Origin: Mesorhizobium sp. NFR06 | Lineage (GTDB): Bacteria; Pseudomonadota; Alphaproteobacteria; Rhizobiales; Rhizobiaceae | Length of the DNA stretch: 64,000 nt | Reading direction: 5' to 3' | Assembly (NCBI RefSeq): GCF_900115245.1 | Contig: NZ_FOVT01000002.1 | Span: forward strand, 1 to 64,000 | Part shown: positions 1 through 6,898 of the stretch, piece after piece | Numbering within the stretch: the stretch's first letter is position 1 | Layout of the letters: every line of letters starts with the position of its first letter | Notes under the pieces: model-generated | Seen by the model: only the letters and a program-made list of their open reading frames with translations | Database searches by the model: none | Told to the model about the DNA's origin: nothing | Translations under genes and position numbers: made by a program

Positions 1-90
1 CATCGTCAACCTCCATCGAGATGGATGTTGAATCAGCACAAAACGCAGCCGTCACATCACAATCGATTCATCGATCACAGGACGTGCTCT

Positions 91-215
91 AGTTCCACGT
101 TTCGCAGGAGTTCCCAGGCTTCCTGCAACGGAATGATGCGGTTGGCCGATCGTTTAAAAAGGGCGAAGCCGAGCACGGCCTCGAGCTGTTTTACATACTG
201 ACTGACAGCGGGTTG
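91..215 (-). pseudogene. LysR regulator fragment (duplicate of part of the 18200-19168 gene)
   Basis: These 125 bases align without gaps to 18939-19063, inside the intact LysR gene, with scattered mismatches. The reading keeps the end of the helix-turn-helix and the linker helix (PAVSQYVKQLEAVLG, then LFKRSANRI and WELLRNVEL). It has neither the start codon nor the effector domain, so it cannot make a working regulator. To its right, 44 bases replace the 222 that separate LysR and XRE homology in the intact copy, so this copy has an internal deletion. The first 90 bases of the window show no recognisable feature. Confidence 0.85.
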
Positions 216-259
216 ACTGCGCGGAGCACCGGGATCGGCTCCGAAGGGCAATCTCCGAA

Positions 260-490
260 TCCAGCATCGTATAGTCACTATAGTGATTGGTAAAGCTGAA
301 CGTTTGCTTATCGCTATGCGCGCATGCGACTGGCGGAGATTTTTGGAGCGAACGTTCGCAGGGTCCGCCTCAAGCGCGGAATGACCCTGGAATCTCTCGC
401 TGCCGAAGCCGGCCTCGCCTACAGCTACATGGGTGGCATCGAGCGAGGGCAAAGAAACCCCAGCCTCGACGTCGCGGAGAGGATCGCAAG
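260..490 (+). repeat. Direct repeat, copy 1 of the LysR/XRE intergenic region and XRE 5' part
   Basis: These 231 bases match 19286-19516 almost base for base; differences are seen near 276, 288 and 473. The repeat carries the promoter/operator dyad (TCACTATAGTGA at 275-286, a perfect palindrome here) and the first 55 or so codons of the XRE gene. The copies are in direct orientation about 19 kb apart, so recombination between them would delete the intervening region. Confidence 0.9.
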
Positions 491-563
491 GAGGGCGGCT
501 TCGCCGAGGCCGACGTCCAGGCCTTCGGCTGGGACAACAAAGCCTGCGAAAAAAGCTGCGTGA
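324..563 (+). pseudogene. XRE-family regulator truncated and joined to foreign sequence
   Basis: The reading starts like the intact XRE gene at 19350 (MRLAEIFGANVRRVRLKRG) and keeps the whole helix-turn-helix. It departs after the codons for VAERIA, at about 490, where a methyltransferase remnant begins in another frame. The resulting 79 codons end in a meaningless basic tail. The DNA-binding part might still fold, so residual operator binding cannot be excluded, but the intact copy is the likelier functional gene. Confidence 0.75.
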
Positions 564-600
564 CCGGTGGGTCGTTCATGCCAAGAGTGTGGCAAATTGA
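491..600 (+). pseudogene. Methyltransferase C-terminal remnant
   Basis: About 58 bases from 491 match 26972-27029 with only a few differences. In the right frame they read EGGFAEADVQAFGWDNKAC, where the intact gene at 26525 has EGGFAEDDVQAFGWGNKAC. A weaker match may continue to about 600 (a GG and a VW pair stay aligned). The fragment probably comes from a paralogue of that gene. From 601 to 842 no gene was recognised. Confidence 0.7.
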
Positions 601-842
601 ACGGCGCGCAATGATCGCGGCGCGCAAAAGGCCATTAAGGGGCCACGCGGATAGCTTCTGGCGTCCGAAAAGCGATGGCAGACTTTCAAGCAGGCGCTGG
701 CACGACAGCTGGAATCAGGGCTGAGAGATCGGCGCTTTTTCGAATGCGCGTCGCGACTGAGTGCCTTGCTACGCGCTTTAGTTTGTTGCCTTCTACGCAA
801 GTGATTGTAGCAAAACCGCTGCGCACGGTTGAGCGATATGCA

Positions 843-1073
843 CTAATGGCCGGTTCGCGCGGCCCTTTGCCGATGAGACTTGACCGCCTCTAGCAGTTCG
901 CACTCGCGGGTGTGAGCATTTCGAAAAATGGCCACAACCATCACCGCCAATATTTCGGCCTTCGGGTCCAAAGGATCGAGATCTTCATCCGCGCAGACCC
1001 GATCGAATACTCGTTGGCAAATAGTCAGATCGAGAGGACTTAGGCAGGTGCGATTGAAATACCGACGTGTCAT
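843..1073 (-). CDS. Small conserved rhizobial-type protein, function unknown
   Basis: A 76-residue protein. The core (LTICQRVFDRVCADEDLD, then a stretch ending in a lone FRN) resembles a small family often seen in rhizobial genomes, where short proteins carry a C-x2-VFD-x-VCAD stretch and a C-terminal LLEAV. No signal peptide, membrane segment or catalytic motif is visible. An AAAGGT-like ribosome site lies a little far upstream of the ATG. It is downstream of another small minus-strand gene (1207-1491) with a 133-base gap, so they may share a transcript. The family resemblance is from memory and no function is assigned. Confidence 0.65.
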   Translation of the reverse strand: MTRRYFNRTCLSPLDLTICQRVFDRVCADEDLDPLDPKAEILAVMVVAIFRNAHTRECELLEAVKSHRQRAARTGH

Positions 1074-1206
1074 CTGTGCTGACCTTTTATGCCCGTCCGC
1101 TTTGCTTGCGGCTGGCTTTTACCGATGAGCCACTGAAGCAATAGACTGCCAAGCCACAACATCGTCCAAGGAAATACCGATTCAGTTTGCTCGCTAAAGC
1201 TGATAG

Positions 1207-1491
1207 TTACTCTTTCAGTAGCCCCAAAATTAGTGCGCACTCGCGAGATCTATACTGCCCGGCGGTCATAAGCTGGCGGTAATCTTGCCATTTGTGTTCC
1301 GGGACATGAAATCCGCGACGAAACTCCGCCGCTTCTTTTGGGGTTCGAGTGCAGCCGAGTTTACTGGCGGTGACTTTCAAACTCGCCAGTGAGCATCCGA
1401 TCTTTGCCGCAATTTCTTTCAACGGCTCATTGTTGCCGTATCCATCAAGAATTATCCGGCGACGAGCTTCGCTGTTGAGCTTCGCGTTCAT
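1207..1491 (-). CDS. Small helix-turn-helix protein
   Basis: A 94-residue protein with an N-terminal helix-turn-helix-like stretch at about residues 9-40 (ARRRIILDGYGNNEPLKEIA, followed by GCSLASLKVTASKLG). This is the spacing of a homeodomain-like sequence-recognition unit. A clear GAGGAG ribosome site lies about 9 bases before the ATG. The C-terminal half (FHVPEHKWQDYRQL and ALILGLLKE) has no recognised function. A small DNA-binding regulator is the likely role and its targets are unknown. Between 1492 and 1723 nothing convincing is seen. Confidence 0.65.
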   Translation of the reverse strand: MNAKLNSEARRRIILDGYGNNEPLKEIAAKIGCSLASLKVTASKLGCTRTPKEAAEFRRGFHVPEHKWQDYRQLMTAGQYRSRECALILGLLKE

Positions 1492-1723
1492 TTCGGTGGT
1501 CTCCTCAACTGCTATTCTAAGATGCCAGATTCTATACGCACCAGGTTAAAGAGTGTCGTTATCTTCGCATCCAGAAACTTATCTCCGAATGCATTTCTTG
1601 CTGTAATCCAGCGTGATCGCCGTTTCACTCGACGGGAGTCAACCAGTCTTGCCAGATGCCTGAGATACACCACATGATTGAGGGGGGACATGGGCATACC
1701 CGATTCGGATATGGCACCACGCG

Positions 1724-2860
1724 ATGGACGCAAAAAGGCAAGGCAAGACCCCCGCGAAGCAGGCGCCGGAGCGTGATCGACGTCGTTGGCCGCGCGAGGC
1801 TAACAACGAGGCTGCTCCGTTACTTGCGCCGGCGCTTGAACCTCTGCCCTTTTCAACGCTCGAACTGGCGCCTGAGGATCAATTCGCCGCCTGGCAAGCG
1901 TATATGGCGCCGCTTGTCGAGGTCAGGTTGCCGGATGGCCAATCGCTGGACGACGGCTTTCCCGCCGACCACACGGCTTGGAACCTCGGTGGCATGCTGA
2001 TCGTCCAACAGCACGCTCCGGCGCATAGTTATATCCGCTCTGCCGCCAAGCTTCGGTCCAGTTCGATCGATCACTGGTATATCGTGTTGCCACGTACCGG
2101 CCGGTCGTGGACGGAGGTCGATCGCCGCGTTGCGGAAAACCAGCCGGGCAAATTTGAGATCAGGTCGCTTGGCTACCCGTTTCGCGGGAGAGTGACGGAC
2201 TCGGAAAGTCTCTTTCTGTATCTGCCCCGTGATTTGTTCGCCGATGCGGCGTCAACCCTCGACGCAAAGAACAATTCAATTCTATCTGGCAATTTTGCCA
2301 ACCTCTTGGTCGACTACGTCAACAGCATCGAAGCAAGACTGCGCAGTCTCACGGCCGAAGATCTGCCCCGCATCGTGCACGCAACACGCAGCATGATCAT
2401 TGCCTGCCTCGCCCCTCCGGCGGAACATGCCGCGGCCGCCGAACAATTGGCGGGTGTCGCGCTGATGGAGCGAGCGCGTCGATACGTCCAAAACAATCTG
2501 GACGCGGCTCGTCTGACACCGGATTCAATGTGTCGGGCGCTCGGCGTATCGCGCTCTCGTCTCTATCAGTTGTTCGAACCGAGCGGTGGTGTTCTCCACT
2601 ACATACAGAGTCGCCGTCTTCTGGCAGCCCATGTTGCGCTGAGCGATCCGGCGGACAGCCGGCGCATTGTTGAAATTGCCGAAGCCTTCGGGTTCAGTTC
2701 AGCGGCTAATTTCAGCCGGGCATTCAGCAAGGAATTCGGTTACAGTCCCCGCGAAGGCCGCATTTCTGTGGTATTGCCGCGCCCCGCCAACTCTGTTTCG
2801 CATGCTGGACACGAGAAGGCCTCTTCCTTTGAAGGTTGGCTCAAATCGCTCGGAAATTGA
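1724..2860 (+). CDS. AraC-family transcriptional regulator
   Basis: A 378-residue protein. Residues about 50-220 form a sensing domain of the AraC-binding type. Residues about 245-345 hold the double helix-turn-helix of AraC/XylS proteins: MCRALGVSRSRLYQLFEPSG is the first recognition unit and IAEAFGFSSAANFSRAFSKE the second, followed by the usual FGYSPRE. It binds DNA and probably responds to a small ligand that cannot be named. It sits 325 bases upstream of the GGDEF/EAL gene on the same strand and may control it. The first 30 residues are basic and poorly ordered, so a downstream start is possible. Confidence 0.85.
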   Translation: MDAKRQGKTPAKQAPERDRRRWPREANNEAAPLLAPALEPLPFSTLELAPEDQFAAWQAYMAPLVEVRLPDGQSLDDGFPADHTAWNLGGMLIVQQHAPAHSYIRSAAKLRSSSIDHWYIVLPRTGRSWTEVDRRVAENQPGKFEIRSLGYPFRGRVTDSESLFLYLPRDLFADAASTLDAKNNSILSGNFANLLVDYVNSIEARLRSLTAEDLPRIVHATRSMIIACLAPPAEHAAAAEQLAGVALMERARRYVQNNLDAARLTPDSMCRALGVSRSRLYQLFEPSGGVLHYIQSRRLLAAHVALSDPADSRRIVEIAEAFGFSSAANFSRAFSKEFGYSPREGRISVVLPRPANSVSHAGHEKASSFEGWLKSLGN

Positions 2861-3185
2861 GTCAGGATCGGCGATGGCGAGATGGGGCGGGCTCAAGCCG
2901 GCTTGCCGGGGCGTGGAAGGCCACGCTGCCCCATGGACCACGATATTTCGTGTCGCGTCGGCCGCGCCATCAATCATACAGCCAATTCCCGCCAATTGCC
3001 GACTTATTAACGAACTGTGAATGTTGATCGTATCGATAATTTGTCGCCAGTCAAAGCGGAGCGTACATTGCAACTACGCAGCATGCGGAACTTGTTAAGA
3101 AGCGATTTGAAAGTTTGCCAAGCTTGGCAGTTATGCTATTTCTGGACTGGGGGACGCGAATAGGCACCGCCTATGGAGGTGGCTC
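2861..3185 (+). other. Gene-free stretch before the c-di-GMP gene
   Basis: No gene is seen in these 325 bases. The stretch ends with a GGAGGT ribosome-binding site at 3175-3180, which fixes the TTG start at 3186. A promoter for the GGDEF/EAL gene presumably lies here, but no clear -35/-10 pair was picked out. Confidence 0.5.
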
Positions 3186-4928
3186 TTGCACCCAGAGGAA
3201 TCAGGCGTCGGCACGGAGAGTGAGGGCCCTTCCTCAAGCGATGTTCCACGTGCCGGCGAAGCGCTTCTCGCTGACCTTTTGGCAAACACGACCGAACTTT
3301 TGTCGTTTTATGACCGCAACTTCTGTCTGACGCACTACTCAGCCAGGCTCAAAGGCGTGCACGGAGGCGCGGTGGCGCGGGGTGCCGCCGTATGGGAGAT
3401 CTACCCGAGCTTCCTCGATGCGAGGTATCGCGACGAATTTCTTCGTGTGTTCCACGGCGGCACTCCGGCAAGCATCGACTTGCCGCGGTCATCGGGCGAC
3501 GCGCCCCGTTCCGTTTTCGTCTTCGCCACTGCGAATGGTGTGGGAATCATCGAGTCAAAGGGTCGCGGCGAGCGGAGCGCGGCGGAGGAGCAGGAGCATG
3601 TAGTTCTGCTCCATCAGGCGACGCACGACGTGCTGACCGGACTGCAGAACCGGCGACGATTCGGCGAGCGGCTGCAGCAGACGCTGGCGGCCATCAGCGG
3701 AGAAAAGCCGCAAGCCGCCCTGCTGCAAATCGACCTCGACGATTTCAAAGCGGTCAACGATACGCTCGGTCATGGAGCGGGCGACACGCTTCTTCAGCTC
3801 GCGGCGGGTCGAATCCGCGACGCGCTGCAGGACGGCGAATCCGCATACCGGTATGCCGGCGATGAGTTCGCCGTCATCCAATTGGGAAAGGATCAGCCTG
3901 CGGAAGCCGAGCGCCTCGCAGGATCGCTGGTCGACGCGTTCAAGGAGCCGTTCGTCATCAACGGCATTCCCGTCTTCGTCGGATCGAGTATCGGAATTGC
4001 TTTCGGGCCGGAGCACGGGACCGATGGCGAGCAGTTGATGAAAGCCGCGGACATTGCTCTTTATGCAGCCAAGACGGATGGACGCGGTTGCGCTCGAACG
4101 TTCAACCGTTCGATGCTGCTCTTGCTCCAGCAACGCGAGAATCTGAGGCGCAACCTTCGAACCGCGCTGGAGCGGGGCGAGCTTTATCTGGAGTATCAGC
4201 CGCTCGTTCGGTCTTCCGCGTCGGTGATCGGTTTCGAAGCGCTACTGCGGTGGCGGCACCCCGAGATCGGAATCATTCCACCCGGCGTATTCATACCGAT
4301 CGCCGAGGCGGACGGTCTGATGGACGAGATTGGACGGTGGGTGCTCGAGGAAGCCTGTCGCCAGGCACTGACCTGGCCCTCCTCGCTGACGGTCGCAGTA
4401 AACCTGTCGCCGGCTCAGTTCCTTAGCGGTTCGCTGACGGACACCGTCGCCCAGGTCATCGACGCCGTTGGAATCCGGGCCGACCGACTTGAACTCGAGA
4501 TAACCGAGACGGTTCTCCTCGAGAAGACGATCGACAATATCGACACGTTAAACACTTTGAACGTCTTGGGAATACGAATATCACTCGACGATTTTGGAAC
4601 GTACTACTCATCGTTGAGCTACCTTAAGAACTTTCCCTTCGACACGTTGAAAATAGATCAGTACTTCATTGCGGACTTGGAGACCGACCTCAAAAGCCAG
4701 ACCATCGTGCGATCGATCATAAATCTGGCCCACGGCCTGGGAATAAGCGTCACCGCCGAGGGGGTCGAGACGTCGGCACAGGCGCGGTGGCTGATCAAGG
4801 AGAATTGTGATTGCCTGCAAGGCAATTTCCTGGGGCGCCCGCTCGGAGCCGAGGCAACCAGCAATCTCATCAGACGGTCCCCGCTGAGGGTCGTGCGAGC
4901 GATGGAGGAATCAAATCGGGCAGTTTAG
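3186..4928 (+). CDS. GGDEF-EAL protein (c-di-GMP cyclase/phosphodiesterase)
   Basis: A 580-residue protein. A PAS-like N-terminus (to about 125) precedes a GGDEF domain (about 140-310) and an EAL domain (about 320-570). The cyclase signature is YAGDEF rather than GGDEF; an alanine there is tolerated in several active cyclases. The phosphodiesterase residues look complete: the EAL itself (GFEALLRW), NLSP, EITE, LDDFGT, LKID, AEGVE and LQGN. DDFGTYYSS replaces the usual DDFGTGYSS. Either activity is possible. No membrane segment is seen. The TTG start has an ideal ribosome site 5 bases upstream. It lies just before the SpoIIE-type operon, an arrangement recalling SiaABCD-like modules that link a phosphatase switch to c-di-GMP. 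Confidence 0.93.
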   Translation: MHPEESGVGTESEGPSSSDVPRAGEALLADLLANTTELLSFYDRNFCLTHYSARLKGVHGGAVARGAAVWEIYPSFLDARYRDEFLRVFHGGTPASIDLPRSSGDAPRSVFVFATANGVGIIESKGRGERSAAEEQEHVVLLHQATHDVLTGLQNRRRFGERLQQTLAAISGEKPQAALLQIDLDDFKAVNDTLGHGAGDTLLQLAAGRIRDALQDGESAYRYAGDEFAVIQLGKDQPAEAERLAGSLVDAFKEPFVINGIPVFVGSSIGIAFGPEHGTDGEQLMKAADIALYAAKTDGRGCARTFNRSMLLLLQQRENLRRNLRTALERGELYLEYQPLVRSSASVIGFEALLRWRHPEIGIIPPGVFIPIAEADGLMDEIGRWVLEEACRQALTWPSSLTVAVNLSPAQFLSGSLTDTVAQVIDAVGIRADRLELEITETVLLEKTIDNIDTLNTLNVLGIRISLDDFGTYYSSLSYLKNFPFDTLKIDQYFIADLETDLKSQTIVRSIINLAHGLGISVTAEGVETSAQARWLIKENCDCLQGNFLGRPLGAEATSNLIRRSPLRVVRAMEESNRAV

Positions 4929-5201
4929 AGCGGTTCAGCTTGATAGAGCCGCCGACCCGCTCTAAGTATTTGTTTTTACGCAATTTCGGACGGAAAACGC
5001 TACCCACTTTTCCTGGAATTGCTCTGCACATTGCACCCTTTGTTAACGGTGAGGCGGAGATTTGTAGAAACGATCGAGGCAGATACCGCGCAATTCTTCG
5101 AGTCGGTGCAAGAGTGATACATCACCGCGCGCGGTGAAACCTTTCGTCGCGGAGGCCATCGCCCCACCAGGGCTCAACTGATGGAACAAGGGAGGATGCC
5201 G

Positions 5202-5723
5202 ATGGGACCTGTTCATCATGAGCTGGCTGGCGAGCCGACTTTTGCGCCAATGATCCAGATCGACATGGAAATCAAAGCTTTCGTGTCGGCCTGGAGACAC
5301 TGCGATTATGTCTCGACTTACCTGGCCCGGATGATCAGTCAAAACAGATCAGACTCGGTCCGGCATTCAACTCTCTTTTCCTCTGCCCTCAATGAATTGC
5401 TGGAAGTCGCCTTTCGTACGCGCCAAGCCGGTGGTGAACTGGCATGCAGGGTGTCCCGCCACGGCGCGACGGACAGGATCGAGCTGACATTCCCATGCGT
5501 GCCAGAGGAGCGCCAATTCTACGAAGAAGCCGTGTCACACGTCGCAGGAACAGAGGCCAGGGAGCGATACCTCAATTCGGTGTCTGGCGATCTCTCGCCC
5601 AGCCGGGAGGTCGTGCTCCTGGAACTGGCTGTCGACTACAACGCCACACTCAGGGTCGAGGAAGCCGATGGTGATGCAATCAAGCTTGTCGTGGATCTTC
5701 CGCTTGAGGGCCTGCAACATTGA
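5202..5723 (+). CDS. slr1658-like kinase-type protein, degenerate N box
   Basis: About 173 residues, and a divergent relative of the protein at 9264. Both share the order W-R-H-C, then RHS and NEL(L/I)E. That motif is the N box of GHKL/SpoIIAB-type ATPases. Here it reads NELLEVAF, so the asparagine of the E-x3-N pair, needed for magnesium and ATP, is valine. The 9264 protein keeps it (NELIENAV). Kinase activity is therefore doubtful, and a binding-only role is more likely. The ATG at 5202 has GGAGG 6 bases upstream; ATG 5181 is an alternative in the same frame. The stop overlaps the TTG start of the STAS-methyltransferase gene, implying coupled translation. Confidence 0.75.
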   Translation: MGPVHHELAGEPTFAPMIQIDMEIKAFVSAWRHCDYVSTYLARMISQNRSDSVRHSTLFSSALNELLEVAFRTRQAGGELACRVSRHGATDRIELTFPCVPEERQFYEEAVSHVAGTEARERYLNSVSGDLSPSREVVLLELAVDYNATLRVEEADGDAIKLVVDLPLEGLQH

Positions 5724-6898
5724 ACCTTTACGACCCCCTCCCACGCTTCAAGGCGCAATACGACGCCAACAACCAGGAGTTCTCCATATCCGGGGTGGTC
5801 CGGCCTCAGGCGATCGATGAGCTTGGGCCCAGCATAGCATTGCTCCGCGATGCGATCGGCCGCGTGCGCGGCGTTCTCTACGTCAATGTCAGACGACTGA
5901 CGCAGATGAACAACGCCGCGTTTCACGCTTTTTCGAGGATCATCATCGACGCTTGCCGCGCTCGGCCCGATCTCAAATTCGTCGTCATCACGTCAAGCGT
6001 CGTCGGATGGACCTCGCGTAAATTCGGTCGTTTGAGCGGGATCGAGCCGAACATCACGGTCGAGGAGTATGACAGCGAATTCTATCCGGGACAGGGCTTC
6101 CTCGAGGAAGGCGGGTTCGTACCGATCCTGCGTTCACAGACGAAGATGACCTGGCGCCACGAGCGCGCAATCTTGCCGCGACACGGCATGAGGCAGGGGA
6201 TCGTCATGGCCGACATCTGTTGCGGGATCGGCGATTTCGCCGTGCTCGTGCAGAAGGAGTTCCAGCCATCGCGGATTGTCGCCCTCGACCACTCCATATC
6301 GAGCCTGAACTATGCTCGACAGGTGATGCGGGAGTTCGATATACGGGGCATCGAATATACCTATGGCGATGCGTCGGAGATGCTGCTCGACGAGGCGCAG
6401 TTCGACCTGGTGACCTGCCGGCATTCCCTTCAGATCTTCAATCGGCCTGAACTCATCCTCAAGGAACTCTACCGCATATGCAAGCCGGGCGGGCGGGTCT
6501 ACATCACCAACGAGAAGAATTCGCATTGCCTTGGCGAGCCGCGCGCCGAAAGCATCCGTTGGACTTACAACGAGGTGGCGAAGCTGTTCGGGCATTTCGA
6601 GATGGACGTCGAGCTTGGGCCCAAGAGCCGGCGATACCTGATGGAAGCCGGATTCGAAGATATCCGTGTAGAGACCTTCATGGTCACTAACCTGGACGGC
6701 GATCCGCAGGATTTCGCCGATGTCATTGCGGCCTGGGCGAATGTCTATGCGGGCGAGATGGCGACCAGACGCGGCGATGGACCGGAGTTCGTCGCACGGT
6801 TCCGGCAGGGCTTCGAGGACCACATTTTCGCTGCGCTCCACCCCAAGGGCTATGCGGGTTGGCCGATCTGGGCCGCATCGGGGCGACGGCCGCAATGA
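5720..6898 (+). CDS. STAS domain fused to class I SAM methyltransferase
   Basis: A 392-residue fusion. Residues about 10-115 match the free STAS (slr1659-like) protein at 9825: LYVNVRRLTQMNN aligns with ITLNLKDLHFLNS, followed by a similar helix and strand. Residues about 145-300 are a Rossmann methyltransferase with motif I DICCGIGDFAVLV, an acidic loop VALDHS, FDLVTCRHSLQIF and the post-motif CKPGGRVYIT. The substrate is unknown. The usual STAS phospho-acceptor serine is absent: NSSG in the free protein becomes NNAA here. The TTG start overlaps the previous stop with a GAGGG upstream, and the 3' end overlaps the next ATG by 4 bases, so it is translated inside the switch operon. The methyltransferase is probably the output or a regulated partner. 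Confidence 0.85.
   Translation: MNLYDPLPRFKAQYDANNQEFSISGVVRPQAIDELGPSIALLRDAIGRVRGVLYVNVRRLTQMNNAAFHAFSRIIIDACRARPDLKFVVITSSVVGWTSRKFGRLSGIEPNITVEEYDSEFYPGQGFLEEGGFVPILRSQTKMTWRHERAILPRHGMRQGIVMADICCGIGDFAVLVQKEFQPSRIVALDHSISSLNYARQVMREFDIRGIEYTYGDASEMLLDEAQFDLVTCRHSLQIFNRPELILKELYRICKPGGRVYITNEKNSHCLGEPRAESIRWTYNEVAKLFGHFEMDVELGPKSRRYLMEAGFEDIRVETFMVTNLDGDPQDFADVIAAWANVYAGEMATRRGDGPEFVARFRQGFEDHIFAALHPKGYAGWPIWAASGRRPQ

Noticed and set aside
75..452. A 125-residue minus-strand reading at the left edge with a LysR-like part
   Set aside because: Only its last third matches LysR. The upstream part is read through the spacer and the antisense of the XRE fragment, so it is not a gene.
1512..1733. 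A 73-residue minus-strand reading upstream of the small HTH gene
   Set aside because: No family resemblance and no ribosome site; it overlaps the AraC gene start on the other strand.
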